Origin: CAURNT01 sp963526495
GTDB lineage: Bacteria; Fusobacteriota; Fusobacteriia; Fusobacteriales; Leptotrichiaceae
Assembly (NCBI GenBank): GCA_963526495.1
Contig: CAURNT010000002.1
Location: 31,798-95,797 of the forward strand
Direction: 5' to 3'
DNA: 64,000 bases
Numbering within the stretch: position 1 is the stretch's first letter; the number at the start of each line of letters is the position of its first letter. Below are positions 45,263 to 54,215 of the stretch, piece by piece. A program made the position numbers and the translations under genes. The notes under the pieces were generated by a model. The model made no database searches. It saw only the letters and a list, made by a program, of their open reading frames with translations, and was not told the origin of the DNA.

Positions 45263-46522
45263 ATGGAGATTAAAGAAGTAAAAAATTTGAGAAAAAAAGC
45301 TAAAAAAGTACATAATAATATAGAAAAACACGAAAAATATATAAAACTATTAAAATATTGTAAACAAAATTTAGAAAAATTAAATCCCATAATAATAGAT
45401 GTAGAAACTACAGGAGTAAAACGAAATGATGAAATATTACAAGTAAGTATTATAGATTTAGATGGTAACATTTTATTTAATAGATATATTAAACCAAGAC
45501 ATGTTGATGAGTGGGAAAGAGCGTATAATATACATGGAATAGACAAAAATTTAGTTATGAATGAGAAGGATATTGCTTATTATAGACGTAGTATAGAAAA
45601 AATCTTGAAGAAGCATAAATTAATAATAGGGTATCAAGTATATTCAGATATTACTTTTTTTGAAAGAGCAAAAATTAATTGTAATAATAATGTAGTATTA
45701 GATATTTCTTATCCATTTTACCAACTTTTTAAAAATGAAAAAATTTTAGAAGATAAACCAATACCAAGTCTTAGTGATTGTGCTTCTTTTTTCGAGTATA
45801 ATTTTAATGCACATAATTCTTTAAGTGATTGTCAAGCAACTCTTGTATGTTTTGATAATTTACTAAAAATGGATGAAAATAGATATTCTTATAAATATGA
45901 TTTAGATATATTAGAGTATTATGAAGATCCTAAAAAAGAAAGAGTAAGAAAAACAAAACTTGAGAGATTAGCAGAAGATTTTATTGAAATATATGAAAGT
46001 TTAAGTAATAAAATAGTTTTAGATCTTGAAGCAACTGGAATTAGAGATGATGATGAAATTATGCAACTTAGCATAATGAATATTGATGGAGAAATAATAT
46101 TTAATGAATATTTTAAACCTCAAAAAACTGAGTGGGATGAAGCAATGAAAATACATGGTATTACTCCTGAGTTTGTAAAGGATAAAAAAAGTATAGAAGA
46201 TTATAGAGAAACTATACAATTAATTTTAGATAAAACAGAATACATTGTTGGTTATGGTATAGATTTTGATTATACTTTGTTAAAAAGACAAGGATTTAAG
46301 GTTAATCATATAATTAAGGTTGATATTTCAGAATATTTTAAGTATTTATATAGAAAATTATTAGATGATGTCAATGCTAAACGGCCAAAACTTATAGAAT
46401 GTGCAAGTTTTTATGGATTTAAAGAAGAAAAATTTCATGATAGTTTAGTTGATTGTGTAGCTACACTTTATTGCTATAACAATATGTACAAGGATTTATT
46501 GAAAGTAGTTGAAAATAAATGA
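45263..46522 (+). CDS. Protein with two tandem DEDDh 3'-5' exonuclease domains
   Basis: A 419-residue protein. A charged coiled-coil-like segment (1-40) leads into two DnaQ-like exonuclease domains. Domain 1 has D46-V-E48 in IIIDVETTG, the histidine H184 and D189 in HNSLSD. Domain 2 has D254-L-E256 in VLDLEATG, with H392 and D397 in HDSLVD. Each also repeats an IHGI block and a DCASF/ECASF block, so the gene arose by internal duplication with both sites kept. The ATG at 45263 has GGAAGG upstream; the frame from 45224 starts within the -10 box. First gene of an operon with nadK, recN and xer, suggesting DNA repair. Confidence 0.82.
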   Translation: MEIKEVKNLRKKAKKVHNNIEKHEKYIKLLKYCKQNLEKLNPIIIDVETTGVKRNDEILQVSIIDLDGNILFNRYIKPRHVDEWERAYNIHGIDKNLVMNEKDIAYYRRSIEKILKKHKLIIGYQVYSDITFFERAKINCNNNVVLDISYPFYQLFKNEKILEDKPIPSLSDCASFFEYNFNAHNSLSDCQATLVCFDNLLKMDENRYSYKYDLDILEYYEDPKKERVRKTKLERLAEDFIEIYESLSNKIVLDLEATGIRDDDEIMQLSIMNIDGEIIFNEYFKPQKTEWDEAMKIHGITPEFVKDKKSIEDYRETIQLILDKTEYIVGYGIDFDYTLLKRQGFKVNHIIKVDISEYFKYLYRKLLDDVNAKRPKLIECASFYGFKEEKFHDSLVDCVATLYCYNNMYKDLLKVVENK

Positions 46523-47286
46523 AGGTTAAAATAGTAAAAAAATCAGAATTAAAGGATATATATTTTATTGAAAATTTTTTGAATAAAAATAATATTGAAA
46601 TTATAGATGATATACAAGAAGCAGATATAATAATTTCTCTTGGAGGAGATGGTACTATACTTTCTTTGGTACCTTTATTAAGAGTTAAAAATATTCCTGT
46701 TTTTGCAATAAATTATGGAAATGTTGGATATATGACTAAGGTTAGTATAGAAAATTTTGAATATTCTTTTTTGAAATATTTAAATGGAGAATTCAGTATA
46801 GAACATAGAGATTTTTTAGAAATTGTATTTAGGGATAAAATATATTATGCACTTAATGAATTAAGTATATTAAAATCAGAAATACAAGCCCATTTAATAG
46901 AAGTTTCTGTGTTTCAAAATAATAATTTAATAAATAATTATAGAGCAGATGGAGTAATAGTTGCAACGCCTACAGGGTCAACTGCCTATTCATTATCTGC
47001 TAATGGACCAATAATACATCCTGATATTCGTGCAATATGTATAACCCCTCTAGCGCCTCAAACGTTAAGTGCAAGATCTATAATTGTTTCGCCTCATAAA
47101 GAATTAATTTTAACTGCTAAAAGTAAAAGTGGTATATCTGGATTAAATATTGATGGTAATTTACATTATGATATTTTAGAAACAGATAGAATTAATGTTA
47201 AATTAAGTGAAAAAGGTATAGATTTAATATGTGTTGATGATTCAAACTATTTTGAAACGTTAAAGAAAAAATTACATTGGTCGTAG
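46519..47286 (+). CDS. nadK: NAD kinase
   Basis: A 255-residue ATP-NAD kinase. The catalytic LGGDGTIL (GGDGT) motif, NYGNVGYM, and the GSTAYSLSANGPI glycine-rich stretch are present. It makes NADP, needed by the alcohol dehydrogenase among others. It overlaps the exonuclease gene by 4 bases (ATGA). Confidence 0.95.
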   Translation: MKVKIVKKSELKDIYFIENFLNKNNIEIIDDIQEADIIISLGGDGTILSLVPLLRVKNIPVFAINYGNVGYMTKVSIENFEYSFLKYLNGEFSIEHRDFLEIVFRDKIYYALNELSILKSEIQAHLIEVSVFQNNNLINNYRADGVIVATPTGSTAYSLSANGPIIHPDIRAICITPLAPQTLSARSIIVSPHKELILTAKSKSGISGLNIDGNLHYDILETDRINVKLSEKGIDLICVDDSNYFETLKKKLHWS

Positions 47287-47295
47287 GGGGATGAA

Positions 47296-48927
47296 ATGTT
47301 AAAAGGACTTAGAATAGAAAATTTAGCAATAATAGATGAATTAGATATTAATCTAAATAAAGGATTAACTGTATTAACTGGAGAAACAGGAGCAGGGAAG
47401 TCTATAATTCTAGATGCTATATCTATGATAATAGGAGAAAAATCACGTAAAGAAATGATAGGTAAAAATTCAGATAATGTATATATAGAAGCAGAATTTT
47501 TATTAAATAAAAATCAAGTTTTAAAGTTAGATGAAATAGGTTATGAATTAGATGAAGAACTAATAATATCACGTGATTTTGATTATGATAGTAATAAAGT
47601 TAGAGTAAATGGACGAAGATTTAATTTAAGTGGATTAAAAGATATTAGTTCTAATATTTTAGATATAGTTGGGCAACATGAACATCAATATCTTCTTAAT
47701 TCAAATAACCATATAGATCTTTTAGATAAATTTTTAGATACAAGTAGTTTTGAATTAAAAAAAGAATTGAAAAAGATTATCCAGGAGATAAATGTTGTAA
47801 ATAAAGAGATAGAAGATATAGAAAAAGACAAAATTGATGTATTGTCTAAAAAAGAATTATATAATTTGATAATTAAAGAAATAGATAACTTGAAATTAAA
47901 AGAAGATGAAGAAATAGAATTAGAACAAGAATATAAATTGTTGTTTAATTCGGGGATAATATCTGAAAAACTTAAATATATAGTATCTACTTTGTCTAGT
48001 TATGAGTTAAAAGGCGTAAGAAGAGAGTTAGAAAAAATAAGTGAATATGGAGAAGAATTTAATGAACTTTATTCAAGATTTGATAATATATATGAAGAAT
48101 ATATAGATATTTTATCTGAATTAGAACATAAATTTAATAATATACAAAATGATGATACTAAGTTGGATAAGGTAAGTTTAAAATTAGAAAAAATAAGAAA
48201 AATAAAAGTTAAATATGGTAAAAGTATACCTGAACTTTTAATTTATTCTAAAGAATTAAAAGACAAATTAAAGCTTATTGATTTTTCTTCAGAGATTTTA
48301 AATGAAAAAATAAAACATAGAGATAAATTATTATACACCTATAAAGAATATTCTTTGAAGTTATCTAATATGAGAAAAGACAAGGCTAACTATTTAAAAA
48401 AATTAGTTTCAGATGAATTGATAGAATTAAATATGAAAAATGTAATATTTGATATAGAATTTAAAGAAAATGAAAAATTAAATTTAAATGGTAAGGATAT
48501 AGTTAGATTTTTAATATCAACAAATAAAGGAGAATCTTTAAAAGATTTATCTAAAATTGCATCAGGTGGAGAAATTTCAAGAATAATGTTAGCCTTAAAA
48601 ATAGTATTTTCTAAAGTTGATAATATCTCTTGTTTAATATTTGATGAAATAGATACGGGTATTTCAGGAGAAACAGTTATTAAAATTGCTGAAAAATTGA
48701 AACAATTATCTAAGAATGTACAAATAATATGTGTAACACATTCTCCTCAAATTGCTGCAAAAGCTGATAATCATTATTATATATATAAAGAAGTGAAAAA
48801 TGATAGAACGAATACTAAAATTAAATATTTAAATAGTGATGAAAGAGTTAATGAAATTGCAAGAATACTATCAGGAGATAATATTACTGAAGCAAGTAAA
48901 ATAATAGTTAGGGAAATGATGAAATAA
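47296..48927 (+). CDS. recN: DNA repair protein RecN
   Basis: A 543-residue SMC-like ATPase. Walker A GETGAGKSI is at about residues 32-40, a long coiled coil occupies about 150-380, the signature is IASGGEISRIMLALK, and Walker B is CLIFDEIDTGISGE. RecN tethers broken ends in double-strand-break repair. Order nadK-recN is common in bacteria. The gap to xer is 1 base. Confidence 0.95.
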   Translation: MLKGLRIENLAIIDELDINLNKGLTVLTGETGAGKSIILDAISMIIGEKSRKEMIGKNSDNVYIEAEFLLNKNQVLKLDEIGYELDEELIISRDFDYDSNKVRVNGRRFNLSGLKDISSNILDIVGQHEHQYLLNSNNHIDLLDKFLDTSSFELKKELKKIIQEINVVNKEIEDIEKDKIDVLSKKELYNLIIKEIDNLKLKEDEEIELEQEYKLLFNSGIISEKLKYIVSTLSSYELKGVRRELEKISEYGEEFNELYSRFDNIYEEYIDILSELEHKFNNIQNDDTKLDKVSLKLEKIRKIKVKYGKSIPELLIYSKELKDKLKLIDFSSEILNEKIKHRDKLLYTYKEYSLKLSNMRKDKANYLKKLVSDELIELNMKNVIFDIEFKENEKLNLNGKDIVRFLISTNKGESLKDLSKIASGGEISRIMLALKIVFSKVDNISCLIFDEIDTGISGETVIKIAEKLKQLSKNVQIICVTHSPQIAAKADNHYYIYKEVKNDRTNTKIKYLNSDERVNEIARILSGDNITEASKIIVREMMK

Positions 48928-48928
48928 T

Positions 48929-49792
48929 ATGGTTGAAATAAAAGCTTTTTTAGATTATTTAAAGTTTGAAAAGGGAAATTCAGACAATACAATTAAGAGT
49001 TATAATATTGATTTAAAAAATTTTTTTGATTATTTAGAAAAGAATATTAAAGAAGTTAATACTGAAGATATATATGAATATATTGAATATTTAAAGGGAA
49101 AATATGTATATAATACAGTTATACGTAAAGTTAGCTGTATAAAGTCTTTATTTAAATTTTGTTACATGGAAAAATTAATAGATAAAGATCCGAGTAATAA
49201 GATAAAAAATTTAAATAAAGAAAAAAGACTTCCAGAAATTTTAACTCTTGAAGAAATAAAAAAAATAATAAATAGTTTTGATCATACTCCAGAAAATAGA
49301 CGGAATCAAATGATATGCAAAATGCTAATAGCAACAGGTGCTAGAATTTCTGAAATATTAAATTTAGAAATTAAAAATGTAGAAAATACTGATTTTGAAT
49401 TTGTTAAAGTTTTTGGTAAAGGAAGTAAGTACAGATATATACCTATATATCCTGAACTTGAAAATGAATTAAAGGAGTATATAAATGTATATAGATCTCA
49501 ACTTAAATCAAGTGTAGGTTCATTTTTATTATTTCCAGGTATAAGAAGGGAAAATTTTTGGAAAGTTTTAAATAAACATGCATTAAATGTTGGAATAGAA
49601 AAAAAAATACATCCTCATTTATTTAGACATTCGACAGCTACTTTATTACTTGAAAATGGGGCTGATATTAGAATGGTTCAAGAAATATTAGGCCATGCTA
49701 GTATAAAAACAACTGAGATTTATACTCATGTTGAGAAATCTACATTAAAAAAAATATATGAAAGTGTTAAAATAGGAGAAGAAGATGAATGA
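48929..49792 (+). CDS. Tyrosine recombinase of the XerC/XerD type
   Basis: A 287-residue recombinase: an N-terminal SAM-like DNA-binding domain (about 1-95) and a catalytic domain with Arg in GARISEIL, Lys in GKGSKYRY, HPHLFRHS, LGHASIKTTEIYTHV where Tyr is the nucleophile. Xer proteins resolve chromosome dimers at dif. I cannot tell XerC from XerD. It is embedded in a repair operon, so a housekeeping role is likelier than a mobile one. Confidence 0.9.
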   Translation: MVEIKAFLDYLKFEKGNSDNTIKSYNIDLKNFFDYLEKNIKEVNTEDIYEYIEYLKGKYVYNTVIRKVSCIKSLFKFCYMEKLIDKDPSNKIKNLNKEKRLPEILTLEEIKKIINSFDHTPENRRNQMICKMLIATGARISEILNLEIKNVENTDFEFVKVFGKGSKYRYIPIYPELENELKEYINVYRSQLKSSVGSFLLFPGIRRENFWKVLNKHALNVGIEKKIHPHLFRHSTATLLLENGADIRMVQEILGHASIKTTEIYTHVEKSTLKKIYESVKIGEEDE

Positions 49793-50180
49793 ATTTATTA
49801 ATAAGTATAGAAAAGAACTATTATTATTTATTATTTTTATACTTATAGGTGTAATATGCCATATATTTTTAAGTTTTACTACTATTATAATTTTTAGCTT
49901 ATTTTTTTTATTTTTAGTGTATAATATAACATGCTCTATTTTTAAAGTTAAAGCTACTGTGATTAGAGTTTTATTAATGATTTATTTTTTACTTGATTTG
50001 ATGTTGTTATTAACAGCTAGATTAAATGAAAAATATTTATTAATATATATTGTAACTTGTGCTATAATACTAATAGCTTTAAGTAAAACAGAAGGAATAA
50101 ATGGATTGAAAAGAGGTGGAATTCTTTTTGCTATGTATACAGTAATTAAGTTAATATATTTAATATTTTTAATTAACTAA
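49785..50180 (+). CDS. Small hydrophobic membrane protein
   Basis: A 131-residue protein with four or five membrane helices. I do not recognise it. It overlaps xer by 8 bases and precedes a DUF1694 gene by 27 bases. Confidence 0.65.
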   Translation: MNEFINKYRKELLLFIIFILIGVICHIFLSFTTIIIFSLFFLFLVYNITCSIFKVKATVIRVLLMIYFLLDLMLLLTARLNEKYLLIYIVTCAIILIALSKTEGINGLKRGGILFAMYTVIKLIYLIFLIN

Positions 50181-50207
50181 TTTGTATATATATATTATAG
50201 AATTATT

Positions 50208-50771
50208 ATGATACTTGAAAATAATATGTTAAAAAAAATAGAAAAAATGAAAGATAAAGTAGCGAAAGCTAGAGTTGAGCGTAATAATTATTTAGGGGAA
50301 TATAAAGAAAGAGTGATTGTTGCTTTAACTAAAAAAGAGCTTTCTGAAAAATATATATATCCTGAAGTAAAAAAAGCAGTGATGAAAAAAATTGCAAGTC
50401 AAATGATTATATCTAGGGATACAGATTTAAGTAAAATTAAGAAATATATAAGATTATCACAAGAAATGAAATTACCGTGTAAAATGGTGGATGGACTTTC
50501 ATATATAGGTGATATAGGTCTTGTTGTTGTTTCCAAAGAAGCGCTTAAAAATCCCAAAGATGATCCTGTTCCACTTTCATTTGAAGAGAGAATATTGAAT
50601 GCAGGTTTGGATGAAATTTTTTATAAATCAATGGGGAAAAAAATATCAAAAAAATATTATGATATAATAAAGGAAAAATTACCAGAGTTACTAGCTTACT
50701 ATAAGCCAATAACTTTTTTGGATAGAATAACAGGGACTAAATGTCCTATAGTTGAAAAACTTGAAAATTAG
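50208..50771 (+). CDS. DUF1694 (YueI-like) protein
   Basis: A 187-residue cytoplasmic protein. YLGEYKERVIVALTKKEL and the following IYPEV segment match the DUF1694/YueI family. Function is unknown; the fold is said to resemble ribosomal L7Ae-type. The ATG at 50208 has no good ribosome binding site, nor does the next in-frame ATG at 50226. It lies 11 bases upstream of murA. Confidence 0.75.
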   Translation: MILENNMLKKIEKMKDKVAKARVERNNYLGEYKERVIVALTKKELSEKYIYPEVKKAVMKKIASQMIISRDTDLSKIKKYIRLSQEMKLPCKMVDGLSYIGDIGLVVVSKEALKNPKDDPVPLSFEERILNAGLDEIFYKSMGKKISKKYYDIIKEKLPELLAYYKPITFLDRITGTKCPIVEKLEN

Positions 50772-50782
50772 GAGGAATAACA

Positions 50783-52051
50783 GTGGTAGAAGGTTTTAAA
50801 ATAGAAGGTGGAAGAGAACTTAATGGAATAATAGAAGTAAGTGGTGCTAAAAATGCAGCTCTTCCTATAGTAATAGCAACACTTGTTGAAAAAGGAGAGT
50901 ATATATTAAATAATGTACCAAATTTAAGAGATATAAGAGTGTTATTTCAGTTGCTTGAAGATTTTGGATTAATAGTAGAAAAAATAGGCGATAATAGCTA
51001 TAAAATAATTAATAATGGGTTTAAAAGAAATGAAGCAAGTTATGAAATAGTTAAACAAATGAGGGCCTCTTTCTTAGTTATGGGGCCTATGATAGCTAAT
51101 TTAAAGGAATCTGTAGTTTCTCTACCGGGAGGATGTGCTATTGGTTCAAGACCAGTAGATATACATTTAAAAGGCTTTGAAGCATTAGGGGCTGAAATTA
51201 CTCAAATTAGAGGATATGTTCATGTATCTGCTGAAAATTTAAAAGGTTCTGATATTGCCTTTAATTTTCCGTCTGTAGGAGCAACTCAAAATATATTAAT
51301 GGCAGCTGTTAAGATACCAGGAACTACAAGAATAATTAATGCTGCAAGAGAGCCAGAAGTTGTAGATTTAGGTAAATTTTTAATTAAAATGGGAGCTAAA
51401 ATAGAAGGTCTTGGAACTAATACTATAACAATAGAAGGAGTAGAAAAATTACATGCAACAGAATATAGTATAATGCCAGATAGAATAGAAGCTGGTACTT
51501 ATGTTATAGCTTCAATTTTAACAAAAGGAGATTTAAAAATTAAAAATGCTAATATAGAAGAGTTGGGTGTATTTAAACAAAATCTTGAATCAATGGGTGT
51601 TGAATTTATTAAAGATGGTGATATACTAACTGTTAAAGGTAAGGTAGAAGATTTAAAACCTACAAGAATAGTAACTATGCCACATCCTGGATTCCCAACT
51701 GATATGCAAGCACAAACAATGTTGCTTTTATCTATGATAAAAGGGCATAGTGAAGTAGAAGAAACTGTGTTTGAAAATAGATTTATGCATGTTCCTGAAT
51801 TTAATAGAATGGGAACTAATATATCTATTAGACATGGTATAGCTAATGTTGAGGGTGTAGATAAATTATATGGAACTAATGTAATGGCATCAGATTTAAG
51901 AGCAGGTGCAGCTTTAGTTGTAGCAGGTCTTATAGCTGATGGAGAAACTATATTAAGTAGAATCTATCATATAGATAGAGGTTATGATAAGTTAGAAGAT
52001 AAGTTAAATAAGGTTGGAGCTAAAATAGAAAGAATTAAGTTAGAAGTTTAA
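50783..52051 (+). CDS. murA: UDP-N-acetylglucosamine 1-carboxyvinyltransferase MurA
   Basis: A 422-residue enolpyruvyl transferase, first committed step of peptidoglycan synthesis. The catalytic loop LPGGCAIGSRPVD keeps C118, the fosfomycin target. GAKNAALP at residues 21-28 binds UDP-GlcNAc. The start is GTG behind AGGAGGAA. A strong terminator follows. Confidence 0.96.
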   Translation: MVEGFKIEGGRELNGIIEVSGAKNAALPIVIATLVEKGEYILNNVPNLRDIRVLFQLLEDFGLIVEKIGDNSYKIINNGFKRNEASYEIVKQMRASFLVMGPMIANLKESVVSLPGGCAIGSRPVDIHLKGFEALGAEITQIRGYVHVSAENLKGSDIAFNFPSVGATQNILMAAVKIPGTTRIINAAREPEVVDLGKFLIKMGAKIEGLGTNTITIEGVEKLHATEYSIMPDRIEAGTYVIASILTKGDLKIKNANIEELGVFKQNLESMGVEFIKDGDILTVKGKVEDLKPTRIVTMPHPGFPTDMQAQTMLLLSMIKGHSEVEETVFENRFMHVPEFNRMGTNISIRHGIANVEGVDKLYGTNVMASDLRAGAALVVAGLIADGETILSRIYHIDRGYDKLEDKLNKVGAKIERIKLEV

Positions 52052-52080
52052 TTTTGTAATTAAAAATATATTTTATTGAG

Positions 52081-52116
52081 CCTCTAGAGTATAAAAACTC
52101 TAGAGGTATTTTTTTA
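52081..52116 (+). terminator. Terminator after murA
   Basis: Ten-base perfect stem cctctagagt / actctagagg, loop ATAAAA, then a seven-T run. Confidence 0.9.
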
Positions 52117-52128
52117 ATATAATATCAC

Positions 52129-52157
52129 TTGACAAACAATACTATATTATATATAAT
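52129..52157 (+). promoter_or_regulatory. Consensus promoter of the padR operon
   Basis: TTGACA, 17-base spacer, TATAAT, a perfect consensus. The 16-base palindrome atattatatataatat (52144-52159) covers the -10 and could be the operator of the PadR protein. Confidence 0.9.
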
Positions 52158-52174
52158 ATTGGTGAGGTGATAAT

Positions 52175-52489
52175 ATGCAGATAACAAGTGAAATTTTAGA
52201 ATTTTGTGTACTTTCTAGTTTGAAAAAAGAAGATTTGTATGGATATATATTAACTCAAAAAATACAATCGAGAGTTAATATTAGTGAATCAACACTTTAT
52301 CCCGTATTAAGACGGTTACAGAAAAAAGATTTTTTAGAAACTTATGATGTAAATTTCCAAAGTAGAAATAGGAAATATTATAAAATAACTGATAAAGGTA
52401 TTAAAGAACTTAATAAATTTATTGAAGAATGGATAGTTTTAAAAGAAGAAATCGATAGTTTTATAAAGGAGTTGAATGATAATGACTAA
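52175..52489 (+). CDS. PadR-family transcriptional regulator
   Basis: A 104-residue winged-helix protein. LCVLSSLKKEDLYGYIL-like start (EFCVLSSLKKEDLYGYILT), SESTLYPVLRRLQKKDFLE recognition region and RKYYKITDKGIKEL wing are the PadR pattern. The C-terminal dimer helix is short. It is co-transcribed with two membrane/surface genes and probably represses its own promoter. Confidence 0.92.
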   Translation: MQITSEILEFCVLSSLKKEDLYGYILTQKIQSRVNISESTLYPVLRRLQKKDFLETYDVNFQSRNRKYYKITDKGIKELNKFIEEWIVLKEEIDSFIKELNDND

Positions 52490-53546
52490 GAAAAAATTTA
52501 TGCAAAAATTAGATAAATATATAAAAGATTTACCTTATGATGAGAAAGCTTCTGTATTTATGTTTTATGAAGAATATTTTAAAGATTTAGGACTTGGAGA
52601 TGATGATGAAATACCAGATGATATAAATCCTAAAAAAATTGCAAGTGATATATTACTTGAATATGGAGTTATTAAAAAAGGTAATGGATTTTCTTCGTTT
52701 AAATTATTTTTAATAACTATAGGTGGAATATTTAGCTTACCAATTACTATACCGATGCTTATACTTGTTCTTACGGGAATAGTAGTAGCGGGAGCTTTAT
52801 TAATTTCGTTATTTGCTGTAATATTTTCAATTTTAACTGTTCCTTTTTATTTAGGATTTTCTTTAATTGGAACTATTTTATCAAATATTGGTAATAATTT
52901 AAATATTATAGATATTTTGGCATCAGTATTGATAATATCAGGGGTAATATTAATTCTTTATTCTATAATTAAAGGAATTGTAAAAATATTCTTTAAAATA
53001 TTATTGATGATGACATCTACTATTTATAGTTGGATTTATAACAAAAATGAAATGAAATATGAAGATATTAATATGGAACTAAAAAAACTTGATAAAATTG
53101 ATTTGAATAATTTTGTTGGTAAAATTAAAATAATTAAAGGTAATGAAAATAGATTAAAAATATTAAATTCTAATATTGAAAGTATAGTTGAATATGATGA
53201 AGAAAAGGGAGATTTAATTATTTCGCAGATAGGTAAAGTTTTATTTAATAAAAAATATAATGTTTCATTGGAACTTGAATATTCAGAAGAAAGTTTAGAT
53301 GTTAATATAAAAAATGTAGTTGCTAGATTTAAGATGGAAACACCAGAAATTGGGAATATAGAAATAAAAAATATAGTAGGTAAATTTTATTTTATATTAT
53401 CTGATGATGTGAATTTGGATAAAAGTAATATATTAGGTAATGTTAAAATTAAAAATAATATTTCTGTTTCTCCTGAATCAAAATTGAATATGTCTATTTT
53501 TAATGTTGTTGGAAAAGTTGTTATAGGAGATGGTAAAGATGCGTAA
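52482..53546 (+). CDS. DUF1700-type membrane protein with beta-rich C-terminal domain
   Basis: A 354-residue protein. The N-terminal TKKKFMQKLDKYIKDLPYDEKASVF is the DUF1700 start; three or four membrane segments lie at about 75-190; the C-terminal region (about 195-354) is beta-rich with repeated N-VGK-I motifs like DUF4097 beta-solenoids. PadR-DUF1700-DUF4097 sets are common, perhaps in envelope stress. The ATG at 52482 is 10 bases from AAAGGAG; the ATG at 52476 is an alternative at 4 bases. The 3' end overlaps the next gene. Confidence 0.78.
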   Translation: MTKKKFMQKLDKYIKDLPYDEKASVFMFYEEYFKDLGLGDDDEIPDDINPKKIASDILLEYGVIKKGNGFSSFKLFLITIGGIFSLPITIPMLILVLTGIVVAGALLISLFAVIFSILTVPFYLGFSLIGTILSNIGNNLNIIDILASVLIISGVILILYSIIKGIVKIFFKILLMMTSTIYSWIYNKNEMKYEDINMELKKLDKIDLNNFVGKIKIIKGNENRLKILNSNIESIVEYDEEKGDLIISQIGKVLFNKKYNVSLELEYSEESLDVNIKNVVARFKMETPEIGNIEIKNIVGKFYFILSDDVNLDKSNILGNVKIKNNISVSPESKLNMSIFNVVGKVVIGDGKDA

Positions 53547-54084
53547 AATATTAATTGGAATATGTATGTTATTTTTAGGGTGTATAATAATATATTTTAA
53601 TGATGGATTTAAAATAATGGATGAGGTTGTTAAAAGTGAAGATGTATTACCTATACAAAATATAGTGGTAGAAGATTTTTTTGGAAGTATTGAAATAAAA
53701 AAATCAAATAGAGATAATATAATAAAAAGTGATAATGTAGAAATTAGAAATATTGACGGAACTTTAAAAATATCAAATAAAAGGAGAAAATGGTTTAATT
53801 TTGGAAAAACTAGTTCAAAAGTAGTGATTGAATATAGTAATGATATGTTAGATATAGATGTTGTTGATTTAGTTGGAGATATATCAATAGAAATGCCACA
53901 AGTTTCACTTTTAAATATTATAGATGTAGTTGGTGATATTAATATTAAAACTAATGGTGTAATTGATATTATTGATAGTGAAGATGTGTTAGGTAAAGTA
54001 AGTTTGAAAAATGTTATAAAAGACTATAATTCTAGTCAAAAAATTAGTATTAGGGATTTAGTTGGAGATATAAATATATTTTAA
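53539..54084 (+). CDS. Membrane-anchored beta-rich protein (DUF4097-like)
   Basis: A 181-residue protein. One N-terminal hydrophobic segment (about 3-20) that includes LFLGC, not a clean lipobox. The remainder is beta-rich, with LVGDISIEM, VVGDINIKT and LVGDINIF repeated about every 22-35 residues, as in a short solenoid, and similar to the C-terminal part of the previous protein. The ATG at 53539 lies 9 bases after AGGAG; an ATG at 53530 touches that site. A terminator follows. Confidence 0.7.
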   Translation: MRKILIGICMLFLGCIIIYFNDGFKIMDEVVKSEDVLPIQNIVVEDFFGSIEIKKSNRDNIIKSDNVEIRNIDGTLKISNKRRKWFNFGKTSSKVVIEYSNDMLDIDVVDLVGDISIEMPQVSLLNIIDVVGDINIKTNGVIDIIDSEDVLGKVSLKNVIKDYNSSQKISIRDLVGDINIF

Positions 54085-54096
54085 AAATTTAACTAT

Positions 54097-54143
54097 AAAC
54101 AGAAGTTATCTAAAAGAAGTTTCTTTTAACTTCTGTTTTTTGT
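54097..54143 (+). terminator. Terminator of the padR operon
   Basis: Eleven-base stem aaacagaagtt / aacttctgttt with an inner aaaag/ctttt stem, then a T run. Confidence 0.88.
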
Positions 54144-54152
54144 TTTTATTAC

Positions 54153-54181
54153 TAGAAAAAAATGAAAAAAAGATGTATAAT
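54153..54181 (+). promoter_or_regulatory. Promoter of rlmB-leuS
   Basis: TAGAAA, 17-base spacer, TATAAT, 35 bases before the rlmB ATG. Confidence 0.6.
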
Positions 54182-54215
54182 AAAAATATTAAAGTAAGCA
54201 ATGGAATGGAGAATA

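Noticed and set aside
48929..49792. Xer-type recombinase as integrase of a mobile element
   Set aside because: It is in a repair operon with recN, with no attachment-site repeats, phage genes or tRNA beside it.
52144..52159. A+T palindrome as a firm PadR operator
   Set aside because: PadR sites usually follow ATGT-N8-ACAT, and A+T palindromes arise often by chance here; kept only as a possibility in the promoter entry.
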